Assembly: GCF_003054045.1 (NCBI RefSeq)
Contig: NZ_QBKH01000003.1
Location: forward strand, 310,001 to 374,000
Length of the DNA: 64,000 bases
DNA from: Sphingobacterium faecium
GTDB taxonomy: Bacteria > Bacteroidota > Bacteroidia > Sphingobacteriales > Sphingobacteriaceae
Reading direction: 5' to 3'
Every line of letters begins with the position of its first letter. The first letter of the stretch is position 1. A program made the position numbers and the translations under genes. The notes beneath the pieces are model-generated. The model worked only from the letters and a program-made list of their open reading frames with translations. It did not search any database and was not told the origin of the DNA. Below, piece after piece: positions 17,034 to 26,044 of the stretch.

Positions 17034-18518
17034 ATGATTTTAATCGTTGATGATAAACCTGAGAATATCTATTCCCTGCAACAACTGTTAGAGTCTAGAG
17101 GTTTTAGTGTGGACACGGCATTTTCCGGAGAAGAAGCTTTAAAAAAAGCATTCAAAAACCGATATGCACTTATTATTTTAGATGTTCAAATGCCCGATAT
17201 GGACGGCTTTGAAGTTGCAAAGTATTTAGCAAATTACAGTAAAACTAAAGATATTTCCATTATTTTTTTGTCCGCAGCAAATCACGATAGGCGATTTATT
17301 GAACAAGGCTATGCTTCTGGAGGGATAGATTATGTCACAAAGCCTGTAGATATGGAGATTTTATTGCTTAAAGTCAGGAATTTTTACCGTTTTTATGAAC
17401 AAAATTTGGCTTTAAATGCTGTACAGCATGATTTACTGAGCGAAATTGAGCGACGTAAACGGGCGCAATCCTCCTTGTTAGAAAAAGCAAATCATCTACG
17501 CTTAATATTAGAGTCTCTTCCTCAAATCGCTTTCTCTGTGGATCCAAAAGGTAAAATTGATTTTGTAAATAATAATTGGTTTCTATTTTCAGCATCCGAA
17601 AATCAATTTCCAGAATGCCATCCTGATGACCCCGTTATTATGGATGTTGTAAACGCGCATATTAAAAAGGGTAAAGCTGTGGAAATGGAAGTAAGAATAA
17701 AACCGTTGAATTCTGAACTTTATCGTTATCACTTATTGCGGATTGTCCCCATTGAAGAAAATCATGTGATTGCCCACTGGGTAGGTACTTTTACGGATAT
17801 AGATGATCAAAAACAGATTGAACAAAAGAAGGATGAATTTATCAGTATTGCATCACACGAACTAAAAACACCACTGACTAGTATGCGTGGATATGTTCAA
17901 TTGTTAGATCGTGCTTTGCGTGGAGAACAAAATGTAAAAGTACAGAAATATATGGATCGTGTCCAAGGGCAATTGGATAAATTGAGTACACTGGTTGCAG
18001 ATTTACTCGATATTTCAAAAATTGATAATGGCAAATTAAAAATCAATCATCAGTTATTTGATCTTGATATTTTAATAGATGCTGTCATTGAAACCATGCG
18101 CCAGACTGATGATAGTAAGATGATGCATATCGAACGCGTAGGTACTCGATTAGATCGCTTAATATTGGGCGACGAGTTGCGCATCGAACAGGTACTGGTC
18201 AATTTTGTGACCAATGCAATCAAATATGGGCCCGATTCGGATCGAATTATCATCCATACCGAAATGAATGATCAAGAAGTGAAAGTAAGTGTACAAGATT
18301 TTGGAATAGGTGTACCTGCAAAAAATCAACCCCCCATCTTTGATAAGTTTTATCGGGTCGAGGAAACATCTGTTCGCTTTCAAGGATTAGGTTTGGGGCT
18401 TTATATCTCCGCTGAAATTATTAGACAGCATCAAGGTCGGTACGGCATGGAAAGTAAACTCGGCGAGGGAGCCACTTTTTATTTTACTTTACCCATCAAA
18501 CAGCGCATTTATGATTAA
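17034..18518 (+). CDS. Receiver-first hybrid histidine kinase (REC-PAS-HisKA-HATPase)
   Basis: This 494-residue cytoplasmic protein starts with a receiver domain (1-120; acidic pair Asp6/Asp7, phospho-acceptor Asp50 in ILDVQMPD, Lys103). A coiled linker and PAS-like domain (about 150-260) follow. The HisKA domain has His275 (SIASHELKTPLTSM), and the HATPase domain has NFVTNAIKYG, DFGIGVP and GLGLGLYIS. There are no membrane helices, so input comes through the receiver or PAS. This order fits a phosphorelay intermediate or a chemotaxis-like adaptor kinase. The stand-alone receiver 119 bp downstream is the likely partner. Confidence 0.92.
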   Translation: MILIVDDKPENIYSLQQLLESRGFSVDTAFSGEEALKKAFKNRYALIILDVQMPDMDGFEVAKYLANYSKTKDISIIFLSAANHDRRFIEQGYASGGIDYVTKPVDMEILLLKVRNFYRFYEQNLALNAVQHDLLSEIERRKRAQSSLLEKANHLRLILESLPQIAFSVDPKGKIDFVNNNWFLFSASENQFPECHPDDPVIMDVVNAHIKKGKAVEMEVRIKPLNSELYRYHLLRIVPIEENHVIAHWVGTFTDIDDQKQIEQKKDEFISIASHELKTPLTSMRGYVQLLDRALRGEQNVKVQKYMDRVQGQLDKLSTLVADLLDISKIDNGKLKINHQLFDLDILIDAVIETMRQTDDSKMMHIERVGTRLDRLILGDELRIEQVLVNFVTNAIKYGPDSDRIIIHTEMNDQEVKVSVQDFGIGVPAKNQPPIFDKFYRVEETSVRFQGLGLGLYISAEIIRQHQGRYGMESKLGEGATFYFTLPIKQRIYD

Positions 18519-18637
18519 CAAATGAATAAAGGGGCTTTAAATAAAGGTTTAATCAAAAAAGGTAGATTCATCGTCCACGACGCAATTAGATATTAAGAAT
18601 AAGATCATGTTAACAATACAATTTTAAAAAAAGAGCC

Positions 18638-19003
18638 ATGGAAACCAACAAAAAGATTTTAATTTTCGAAGATGATATTTCCATATTAGAGATCGTTACC
18701 ATTATTCTAGAAGATGCTGGCTATGAAGTTGAAACATCACAAACTTCTCATGATATCATTGAAAAAGTTGCTGCATTAAGACCAGATTTAATTCTAATGG
18801 ACAACTGGATTCCCAATATTGGTGGAAAAGAAGCAACAAAACTATTAAAAAAAGATTCCAATTTTAGTCAGATACCGGTTATTTATATAACAGCAAATAG
18901 TGATATCGCTGAACTTGCCAAAGATGCAGGAGCAGATGATTTTCTAGCAAAACCCTTTGATTTAGTCGATCTTGAAAAAATAGTGGACAAATATTTAAAA
19001 TAG
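18638..19003 (+). CDS. Single-domain response regulator (CheY-like receiver)
   Basis: The protein is 121 residues and consists of a receiver domain only. Key residues are Asp12/Asp13, phospho-acceptor Asp55 (LILMDNWIPN), Thr85 and Lys105 (FLAKPFD). No output domain follows, so it must act by protein contact or pass phosphate on. The usual Met-Pro after the acceptor Asp is Trp-Ile-Pro. It lies directly behind the receiver-first kinase and probably shares its pathway. Confidence 0.9.
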   Translation: METNKKILIFEDDISILEIVTIILEDAGYEVETSQTSHDIIEKVAALRPDLILMDNWIPNIGGKEATKLLKKDSNFSQIPVIYITANSDIAELAKDAGADDFLAKPFDLVDLEKIVDKYLK

Positions 19004-19097
19004 CGTTTTAAAAAACATAAATGATATCTTCTCATTTGCTATAGCGCTAACTAATGGTCTCCATATGTGGGGATAGCTAAAGATTGAAAATGAAATT

Positions 19098-19145
19098 CGA
19101 TCGTCTCTAAATTAATTGCATACTAGGTCACTTTAGAGACGATCG
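19098..19145. terminator. Long inverted repeat between convergent genes
   Basis: A perfect 14-bp stem (CGATCGTCTCTAAA at 19098-19111, complement at 19132-19145) has a 20-nt loop. It lies between the receiver and phospholipase genes. It lacks a strong T run, so the terminator call rests on stem strength and position. Confidence 0.55.
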
Positions 19146-19182
19146 GTTTATATATTGCATGCTGTCGCGTCGGGATCATGCT

Positions 19183-21663
19183 TTAACTTAACTGCGGATC
19201 TGTTTTTGAATGTTTTCCAGTCTCCACCCGACCAGCAAAATGTCGCTCAAACGAACGATTTAATATCGTAAGAGTGATATCATACCATCCAGACTGTTGT
19301 TTGGTATCCATTATCCATGTTATTGACTGGTCTGCCTTTAAGGCTATTTTCTTATTCCATAAACGATATGCATTGTCTTTAACGTTTATATTTAACGTTT
19401 CTTTTCCTTCATTTTTGAGGTATATCACTAGATTTCCAGTCGGTTTTTTATTTATTCCTAATTCGTAGGATGCGCGAACGTGTAGAGCTTCATCTTGCCC
19501 TTTAAATCCCCGCATAAATCCATTTGGTCCGTAAGCCGTAAAAGCATAAGTATTATCTTTGAAATCGGATAAATTCCAGCTGAAATCAAGTGTCTGTCCT
19601 GCAAATACAGCAAATGGCCAAAATTGAACACCAGCGTGATAAGATTCGCCCGTGTAGATATTGAATGGACTATTCAAGGATGCCTCACCAAAAAAAGTAT
19701 TCCCAACTTGCATATGTAAGGAGATCTTATCATCTTTTTTATTAATCTCTTCATGGATATACAATTCATACGCCAAAGCACTCGAAGGACGTTGGCCTTT
19801 TTCTTGTTTGGCCAACCATGGAGATTTGATTCGTTGTTTTTTTAGATTTTCTACATCACTTATGGACCATTGATGATAATTATGGGGTAAGGGCAATTTT
19901 TTGGATTGATCAATAGCGCGTATCTGTGCGTTGCGGTCTAAGAAAGGTAATTTCAGGTCAGAAATCGATTCTGCTGTACGAAACACGGAAGTCAAATCTC
20001 CCGTAATTGCTCTTCGCCATGAACTGATATTATTTTCGTAAATATGTTTATCATATTTTTTGTTCAGAAAATGTTCTAAAAATTGTATTGTAGAAGTGAT
20101 GTCGAAAACTTCAGAATTGACCCAACCTCCTTTTGACCAAGGCGAAGCGATGATCAACGGAACACGGTATCCGAGTCCAACGGGACCCTCAGTTGCGTTT
20201 TCCTTATTTTCTCCAGCATCTAGTTCCTGTTGTAGACTGACGTACTCACCAGAAATATCCATTCCAGGAGAAACCTTACCTGATGTTGGATCTGCTGGAT
20301 TGGGTGCTACGAAAGGTGGGATATGATCAAAATAACCATCATTTTCATCATAGTTCAATATGAAAATGGTTTTGCGCCACAGATCCGGATTTTCTGTTAA
20401 AATATTCAAAATTTCGGAGGTATACCAAGCACCATACATCGGTGCGCTAGGATGATCAGAAAAATATTCGGGTGCAACTAACCAAGAAACTGTAGGAAGT
20501 TTTCCAGACCGTACATCTTGTCTAAATTGGTGCAATACGTCGCCTTTTGGAACACGAATTTCTGATCCATGTTCTTCGGTATTGAGAGCCTCACGATAAG
20601 ATGGATCTTGTTCATTCGTCTGAAAGGCACGCCTAAAAAGAGCTTGCTCCAATGGCGATAGCTTTTTAAAAGCCTCAGGAGTAAAAGTTTGAAGTTTTTT
20701 TTCAAAACTCGTCAACTGTTCACGTTTTTGCTTTAATTTATTTTTTTCCTTTTGTACACTTTCTGCTTTACCATCTTGCAAGAGTTTTTCTATTCCCTTG
20801 ATTTCATCAGGAAGCTCAGCAATGCGCTTTCTTAAAAAAGCGAGATGACTCTCCTTAAATTCAACATGATATTGTGAAAACCACTCCAAGTTGTTGTCCG
20901 TATAATTGCCCAGTAAGCCTTCATCTTGTAGACCGGATTGTATGCTCACCTCATTTTGATATACCTTCCAGGAAATACCCGCCGCTTCTAATTTTTCTGG
21001 AAAAGTTTTCCAATTAGCCCATCGGTTGAAGTAGATGTCTGAGTTGCGAACCAATGGTTTCTCTCCTTTAGCAGGGACACAAGTACCCGTCCAAAAAAAG
21101 TGTCGATTGGTTGTTGTACCTGTTATCGATGAACAAAAGTTTTGATCGCAGATTGTAAAAGCATCGGCAAATGCATAGTAAAAAGGATTATCTTCACGGG
21201 TGTAGTAACCCATTGTTAGTGGGATATCTTCGTAATGCTTGTGGCCAGATCGTTTAGCATCTATCCAATTATCGTGTTTTCCGTTGTTACGGGCAGCTGA
21301 TTGATTTTCCCAAGAGTGCGGTAAGTAGCTTGTCCAGGCAGCTTTAGATCTTTTGATGTCGAGGCGAAAAGGAGAAAATGTTTTACCATCTTTTCCAGAT
21401 TGTAACCATACCGGATTTCCATTAGGCAATCGTATAGCTCGAGGATCTCCATAACCTCTTACACCAGATAGGGTACCAAAGCTATGGTCAAAAGAGCGGT
21501 TTTCTTGCATCAGCATAACGATATGCTCAGCATCAAGAAAACTAGATCCAGAAAGAGGTTCGATTGCCATTGCTTTCTGTATAGCGGCAGGTAGTCCCCA
21601 TTCCAAACCCATCGCTCCAGTTAAAAGGGAGGCTTTCTTTAAAAAATCTCTTCTATTATCCAT
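19183..21663 (-). CDS. Phosphocholine-specific phospholipase C
   Basis: The 826-residue exported enzyme has a twin-arginine style N-terminus (NRRDFLKKASLLTGAMG). The phosphoesterase domain begins with MLMQENRSFDHSFGTLSGVRGYGDPRA, the signature of phosphocholine-type phospholipase C and acid phosphatase relatives. Further motifs are TGTTTNRHFFWTG, NYDENDGYFDH and GYRVPLIIASPWSKGGWVNSEVFD. The C-terminal 200 residues match the two beta-sandwich repeats (DUF756) of this family. A highly charged coiled-coil insertion (about 270-330) splits the catalytic domain. It would release the head group of phosphatidylcholine or sphingomyelin, perhaps for phosphate or choline. It is a single gene, with no chaperone gene next to it. 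Confidence 0.9.
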   Translation of the reverse strand: MDNRRDFLKKASLLTGAMGLEWGLPAAIQKAMAIEPLSGSSFLDAEHIVMLMQENRSFDHSFGTLSGVRGYGDPRAIRLPNGNPVWLQSGKDGKTFSPFRLDIKRSKAAWTSYLPHSWENQSAARNNGKHDNWIDAKRSGHKHYEDIPLTMGYYTREDNPFYYAFADAFTICDQNFCSSITGTTTNRHFFWTGTCVPAKGEKPLVRNSDIYFNRWANWKTFPEKLEAAGISWKVYQNEVSIQSGLQDEGLLGNYTDNNLEWFSQYHVEFKESHLAFLRKRIAELPDEIKGIEKLLQDGKAESVQKEKNKLKQKREQLTSFEKKLQTFTPEAFKKLSPLEQALFRRAFQTNEQDPSYREALNTEEHGSEIRVPKGDVLHQFRQDVRSGKLPTVSWLVAPEYFSDHPSAPMYGAWYTSEILNILTENPDLWRKTIFILNYDENDGYFDHIPPFVAPNPADPTSGKVSPGMDISGEYVSLQQELDAGENKENATEGPVGLGYRVPLIIASPWSKGGWVNSEVFDITSTIQFLEHFLNKKYDKHIYENNISSWRRAITGDLTSVFRTAESISDLKLPFLDRNAQIRAIDQSKKLPLPHNYHQWSISDVENLKKQRIKSPWLAKQEKGQRPSSALAYELYIHEEINKKDDKISLHMQVGNTFFGEASLNSPFNIYTGESYHAGVQFWPFAVFAGQTLDFSWNLSDFKDNTYAFTAYGPNGFMRGFKGQDEALHVRASYELGINKKPTGNLVIYLKNEGKETLNINVKDNAYRLWNKKIALKADQSITWIMDTKQQSGWYDITLTILNRSFERHFAGRVETGKHSKTDPQLS

Positions 21664-21802
21664 GTAGTACTATATTACTCATTTTTAGATTTAAAATTTA
21701 AAAGTATAAAGAATTTGGATGCAGTAGTGTAACGATTAGGTTTCATAAGTGCATATTCAGCATGATTATTTAAAATTCCTAAGTTTTTCCTAAATGTGAC
21801 TA

Positions 21803-21810
21803 TAGGTTTG
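21803..21810 (+). promoter_or_regulatory. Possible -7 box upstream of the gene at 21828
   Basis: TAGGTTTG matches TAnnTTTG and would give a leader of about 11-15 nt. It lies inside a small palindrome (GTTTGTTTCAAAC). No clear TTG is seen at -33. Confidence 0.4.
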
Positions 21811-21827
21811 TTTCAAACAATAGCATC

Positions 21828-22622
21828 ATGAAACTTTTATATACCATTCTATTTTCACTATTCATCTACACTTTTTCATTTGCTCAAGTCAGTATACTAC
21901 CTAAACCGGCTAAAGTAAAACATGCAGAACCACTTTATCTCGATCTGATGCGTGACCTGGGAGCCCGAAAGGGGGAGGCCGAATTTAATGTCGGTTATGG
22001 AACAGGACGTTTCAAAAACAGAGTCGAGCATCATACTTTTGTTGAGTATGAATGGGCAGTCGCCAATCGGTTGGGATTAGAGATCGAAATTCCTGTACTC
22101 TTTGCAAAAGATGATTTAGGACATAGCACCAATCGGGTCGAAGGATTAAAATTTGGAACGCAGTATACGTTTTTAGTTGATGAGAAACGTCAGACTTCCT
22201 TAGCTATCGGTTACGTACATGAAATGGAATTTGGAAAATCTAATCCGAACGTCAGAAATACACCTCTTTTCGAAGGATTAATATCATCGCCATTTTTTAT
22301 AGCAGCTAAAAACTTTAACCAGATTAGTACATTGATCTATACAGGACCAGAATTTGAATATGGTTTTAAAAGTAGGGAGATGCAAACCAATTTTGTCCTA
22401 AATGCCAACATACATTATATGGTTCCTAATTCAAGCCATTATATCGGTATTGAAAATGATATGCGTATGGAGCATGGTCACTTGGAATATATCATGAGAC
22501 CACAAGCCAAGCTGGCATTATCACCTCAAATAGCAGTAGGACTTGTGTGCGGAGTTCCGATTAAATCGGATGAATTTCAAATGGATTTTATGACCCGATT
22601 AATCTGGGAACCTAAATTTTAG
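21828..22622 (+). CDS. Conserved secreted, probably outer-membrane beta-barrel protein
   Basis: The 264-residue protein has a signal peptide (1-19, ending FSFAQ) and then repeated amphipathic strands with aromatic belts (EFNVGYGTGRF, LEIEIPVLFAK, GLKFGTQYTFLVD, QTSLAIGYVHEMEF). It ends in an aromatic residue (IWEPKF), as outer-membrane barrels do. The early segment HAEPLYLDLMRDLGARKGEAE is a recurrent signature of a Bacteroidota family of unknown function. I infer a small barrel, possibly for transport or envelope structure. The gene is divergent from the phospholipase gene with 164 bp between them. Confidence 0.72.
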   Translation: MKLLYTILFSLFIYTFSFAQVSILPKPAKVKHAEPLYLDLMRDLGARKGEAEFNVGYGTGRFKNRVEHHTFVEYEWAVANRLGLEIEIPVLFAKDDLGHSTNRVEGLKFGTQYTFLVDEKRQTSLAIGYVHEMEFGKSNPNVRNTPLFEGLISSPFFIAAKNFNQISTLIYTGPEFEYGFKSREMQTNFVLNANIHYMVPNSSHYIGIENDMRMEHGHLEYIMRPQAKLALSPQIAVGLVCGVPIKSDEFQMDFMTRLIWEPKF

Positions 22623-22747
22623 GACTGTTACTTATAGGTTATAAATTGTGGTTTAAATCTGGTTGAAAATGGTCCTGATTTTTGAGAATTGCTTACAAGA
22701 AATATTACAAAATAATCTTTCGTGATTTCTGTATCTATAGTGAATCA

Positions 22748-22781
22748 AACAGGCTCATGTGGTTAACTACATGAGCCTGTT
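22748..22781 (-). terminator. Hairpin downstream of tRNA-Ala
   Basis: A perfect 13-bp stem, AACAGGCTCATGT with its complement, has an 8-nt loop. It begins 8 bp beyond the 3' end of the tRNA in the direction of its transcription. The T run is short. Confidence 0.65.
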
Positions 22782-22788
22782 CTAATTG

Positions 22789-22861
22789 TGGAGCATATCG
22801 GAATCGAACCGATCACCTCTTCACTGCCAGCGAAGCGCTCTACCAAATGAGCTAATACCCC
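22789..22861 (-). tRNA. tRNA-Ala (anticodon GGC)
   Basis: The 73-nt sequence folds as a cloverleaf on the minus strand. The acceptor arm GGGGTAT pairs with ATGCTCC plus discriminator A. The D arm is AGCTCATTTGGTAGAGC, the anticodon loop CTGGCAG and the T arm CGGTTCGATTCCG. Pair G3:U70, the main alanine identity element, is present. The CCA end is not encoded. Confidence 0.95.
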
Positions 22862-23056
22862 TTATGATCCTAAAACAGCAGCAATATAGTATTTTTCTAT
22901 GAAATAGCGAAGATCTAAAAGGGATTTTTATTCTGTTTTAAATATATGATTTCATTTTATGATCCTGTCCTTTTTTGTTCAATCCAACTTTAACAACCTG
23001 ATCATCTAGATCACAAGGGCTTTATGTAAAAATTGATTTGCAATTGGATTCCATAG

Positions 23057-24709
23057 TTATCGGGTATGTAGTGCCGGTATTAAATAATCTTGCATTATTT
23101 TATCCACTTGCGTATGTCCGTATGGCTTATTATAAGCTGTTGAGGTGATCACAATGACGAACGGCTGATCTTTGAAAATGAATATCTTATTTCCCCCATT
23201 TCCGCTTGAATAGTACACTTCATAATCTTTATGATCGACACTATAAGTTTTATTCCAAAATAAATAACCATAATATTCATTTTCAGAGATAGCAATTTGT
23301 CTGAATAGACTTTTAGCCACCCATTCTTGAGTAAGAAGTTGCTTTCCTTTCCAATTACCTTGATTTTTATACAGCTGTCCATACTTAGCAAAATCCAAAG
23401 AACGTAATTGTAAACCACCAGCTGTACTAGCTACTTTCTGAGGAGTGAATTGCCATTTATAATGTGTGATTCCTAAGGGGTGAAATAAGTGGCTATCTGC
23501 ATATTTTTCTAAACCACTTGGAACAGATTGATCAATGATATCACCAAGAATGATAACGCCAGCGGTAAAATAATCCCATGTTTTAGCTCTAGCTTTCTTT
23601 TGGTCGATGGGTAGATCTAAAGTAAAATTAACCCAGTTTTTAGTTGGGTACATATTTTCTTCGTTACCCGGAGACCCTGCATCCATATCATTTCCATCAA
23701 ATGATGAACTCATCGTCAATAGATCTTTTAGAGTGATTAGCTCTTTTTCCGGAGTATAATTCTGAAAGGACTTTAAGTTGTAAAATTCATTTAATAGTTG
23801 CATTTCACTTTTTAAGTATCCTTCCTGAATGGCCATCCCCATCATGGTCGAAGCAAATGATTTTCCAACAGAGCGCATGTCATGAAGACTGTTTCTGTTT
23901 GTGCCATTGAAATACTCTTCGATTAAAAGTTCACCATTTTTTAAGACCACAATACTTGTTATATCCTTATACGCTTGCGTAACTATTTTTTTATTAAGTT
24001 CTTCAATTTTAGCAGTATCAATGGAAGTGGAAGAAATTTGCCAGTCCTGCACAGGTTTTATAGCTTGAATCCTAACCAGTTTTTCATTGATTTTTATTTT
24101 GGGTACCCTAATTTTCAACTCTCCTTCCGCGATTTTATTTCCGACCAACAACGAGTCTAGCTTTATATACGGTCTAATTTCAATTTTTAGTTGATGCTCC
24201 CCACTTGTAAAAGCCTCTTGTCCACCATGCATTAAAAATCTATTCCACAGAAATCTACCCCACGAATCTTCATTGGTGGTGCTTATCAAGGGAACTCTAA
24301 AAGTTGTTTTTTGATTTTTACTTTTCAAGTTTCCAGCTCCAACATGAAGATTCTCCACATAGGTCATTTTTTGATCAACGAAAAACGTAAATTGATAATT
24401 CCCACTTTTTGTGAGCTCATCAGCAGATAGTTGAGGAGCAAGCCTATGTAGATAATTTGTTAGTGAGTTTCCTAAAAAAACATGGATATCTAGATCTTCC
24501 TTATCTTTAAATTTAAAGTCAGTCAAGAAATTAGACGTTTTGATATCTTGTATTGTTTTTCCTGTACCTGTAAATACAATTTTACCAATATTCTCGATAT
24601 GTAATGGAGAGACGATGCGATCGCTTTTTACCAAGTCAGGAGTTTGACCAATAGAAGTCCTCACCACGAGGAGCATGATCGAAATCATCAGGCATATTTT
24701 TTTCATCAA
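23057..24709 (-). CDS. Secreted serine hydrolase, beta-lactamase/PBP class C family
   Basis: The protein has 550 residues. After a signal peptide (1-22) an N-terminal domain of about 200 residues has no recognised family. The serine hydrolase domain (235-550) follows with the SxxK motif Ser280-Val-Gly-Lys283 (MRSVGKSFAST), a tyrosine motif WDYFTAGVI and a late block YYSSGNGGNKIFIF in the position of the third motif. Such proteins include esterases, D-amino-acid peptidases and relatives of class C beta-lactamase; the substrate cannot be assigned. An AraC-type regulator gene lies 59 bp beyond the 5' end on the same strand and may control it. Confidence 0.85.
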   Translation of the reverse strand: MMKKICLMISIMLLVVRTSIGQTPDLVKSDRIVSPLHIENIGKIVFTGTGKTIQDIKTSNFLTDFKFKDKEDLDIHVFLGNSLTNYLHRLAPQLSADELTKSGNYQFTFFVDQKMTYVENLHVGAGNLKSKNQKTTFRVPLISTTNEDSWGRFLWNRFLMHGGQEAFTSGEHQLKIEIRPYIKLDSLLVGNKIAEGELKIRVPKIKINEKLVRIQAIKPVQDWQISSTSIDTAKIEELNKKIVTQAYKDITSIVVLKNGELLIEEYFNGTNRNSLHDMRSVGKSFASTMMGMAIQEGYLKSEMQLLNEFYNLKSFQNYTPEKELITLKDLLTMSSSFDGNDMDAGSPGNEENMYPTKNWVNFTLDLPIDQKKARAKTWDYFTAGVIILGDIIDQSVPSGLEKYADSHLFHPLGITHYKWQFTPQKVASTAGGLQLRSLDFAKYGQLYKNQGNWKGKQLLTQEWVAKSLFRQIAISENEYYGYLFWNKTYSVDHKDYEVYYSSGNGGNKIFIFKDQPFVIVITSTAYNKPYGHTQVDKIMQDYLIPALHTR

Positions 24710-24768
24710 TTAACGATTAGAATTGAGGAGCAAATTACAACATGAAAAAACATTAAAATAGAACAGCA

Positions 24769-25593
24769 TTAACATGATGGAAATTTATGAGCAACAATTT
24801 TTCTGAAATTGTTTGGACTAAGTCCACTGATAGATTTAAAGCATCGGTTGAAATGGCTTTGATCTGAAAAACCACAACCATATGCTATTTCAGTCAATGA
24901 AAGATTTTTTTCAGCTAATAGTGCATACGCCTTTTCAACTTTCAATTTTCGTAAATAATCGCCTAAATTACAATTGAAATATTTTGAAAAATCTCTTGAA
25001 AGATGCACCGGATGAATACCCAATGTCTGAGCCAAGTAGTCAAGAGTTAGCTGATCTTTAAATTCGTAAAATAGTATCTCTTTAATCTTATGGACCCAGG
25101 CTGGGTTTTTATCACGATCAATAAGCGATTGATCCAGCATTTTTGTAAGTGTTTTTAAAACCAACGTTTCGATGGCTAGTGTAGTCGTATTGTCTTCAAT
25201 CTTTGTCTCCCTAAATATATCGTAAAGTAAAAATTTAATGTCAGCATTCATGATTTTTATACTTCCTTGCAATTTGTCCATATTAAAATCCAACTGATCG
25301 AACCATTGATGTTGAAGCTCAATATGAAAACCTCTGGTGTAACCCGTTGGCTTTATATTATAGTGGGGATCTTGCCAGTTATGAAACAGAAGGCTTCCTG
25401 GAGTACAGTGGTACATTTCCTTTTTATTTCCTTCGATCACATTACCCTGCAAAATAAAAGTGAAGTAAGCATTTTCGTGGTAGTGCCAATCCACCCGATC
25501 AAGCGTATATTCGGTATCGGTCAAGGTTATTCCACTCAAATGAATAGTTTGATTAGTCTGTCCATAAAACTCACCGGTCAGTAATTGTTTCAT
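24769..25593 (-). CDS. AraC family transcriptional regulator
   Basis: The 274-residue protein has an N-terminal cupin-like sensing domain (about 1-140, with WHYHENAYFTFILQG and HCTPGSLLFHNWQDPH). The double helix-turn-helix AraC domain occupies about 170-270 (LDYLAQTLGIHPVHLSRDF and LTEIAYGCGFSDQSHFNRCF). It binds DNA and probably activates in response to a small ligand. It is upstream of, and codirectional with, the serine hydrolase gene, with a 59-bp gap. The two genes may form a unit, or the regulator may act on its neighbour. Confidence 0.9.
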   Translation of the reverse strand: MKQLLTGEFYGQTNQTIHLSGITLTDTEYTLDRVDWHYHENAYFTFILQGNVIEGNKKEMYHCTPGSLLFHNWQDPHYNIKPTGYTRGFHIELQHQWFDQLDFNMDKLQGSIKIMNADIKFLLYDIFRETKIEDNTTTLAIETLVLKTLTKMLDQSLIDRDKNPAWVHKIKEILFYEFKDQLTLDYLAQTLGIHPVHLSRDFSKYFNCNLGDYLRKLKVEKAYALLAEKNLSLTEIAYGCGFSDQSHFNRCFKSISGLSPNNFRKIVAHKFPSC

Positions 25594-26008
25594 TTATTAG
25601 GGTTTAAAAAAGGCCATCTGGATATGAAATCGCTATTGTTTTTACTGAAATAAATATAGGGTTTAAAATTATAATTCATCATTTATTTCTTTCGCTTACC
25701 AAGTTTTATCTAGTATAGATCTAATGCAAAAAGGATAAAGGCAATGTGCATCCTACTTTTGAATCATCAATTACTTCCAAGCAAGCGTCAAGGTTTGAGT
25801 TGGTGGATGATGCAATAAAGAACCAAAAACTATCTTGAGCATACATGCAAAAGTTCATCGTAATTTCATTCAGTTGCCGCAGGTAAGCCAACTGTACATC
25901 CTTCAGGAAAAACTATTCTTAATTTATTAACAGCTTATTTTGCCATTGATTATTAAATTGCTGTCATGATTGTTGGACAATCAGATGGAGTCAAACAACA
26001 AGATATTA
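25594..26008. other. Intergenic region with a possible gene fragment
   Basis: The 415-bp spacer contains no complete gene. On the minus strand bases 25912 to 25721 form about 63 uninterrupted codons with a protein-like composition (for example NEITMNFCMYAQDSFWFFIA and LDACLEVIDSKVGC), but no good start. It may be the tail of a decayed gene. No repeat or RNA gene is seen. Confidence 0.3.
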
Positions 26009-26041
26009 AAAAGCCTCAGCAGGTTCATGCTAAGGCTTTAT
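26009..26041 (-). terminator. Intrinsic terminator of the glycosyltransferase gene
   Basis: A 12-bp stem with one mismatch (AAAGCCTCAGCA with TGCTAAGGCTTT) is followed on the minus strand by TTAATA after a T5 run. It begins 4 bp after the glycosyltransferase stop codon. Confidence 0.8.
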
Positions 26042-26044
26042 TAG

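Noticed and set aside
22789..22861. tRNA-Ala as an integration site
   Set aside because: No integrase gene nearby and no repeat of the tRNA 3' end was seen in the window.
23057..24709. Calling the serine hydrolase a beta-lactamase
   Set aside because: SxxK is present, but the Tyr-x-Asn motif of class C enzymes is not clear and a large extra N-terminal domain is present.
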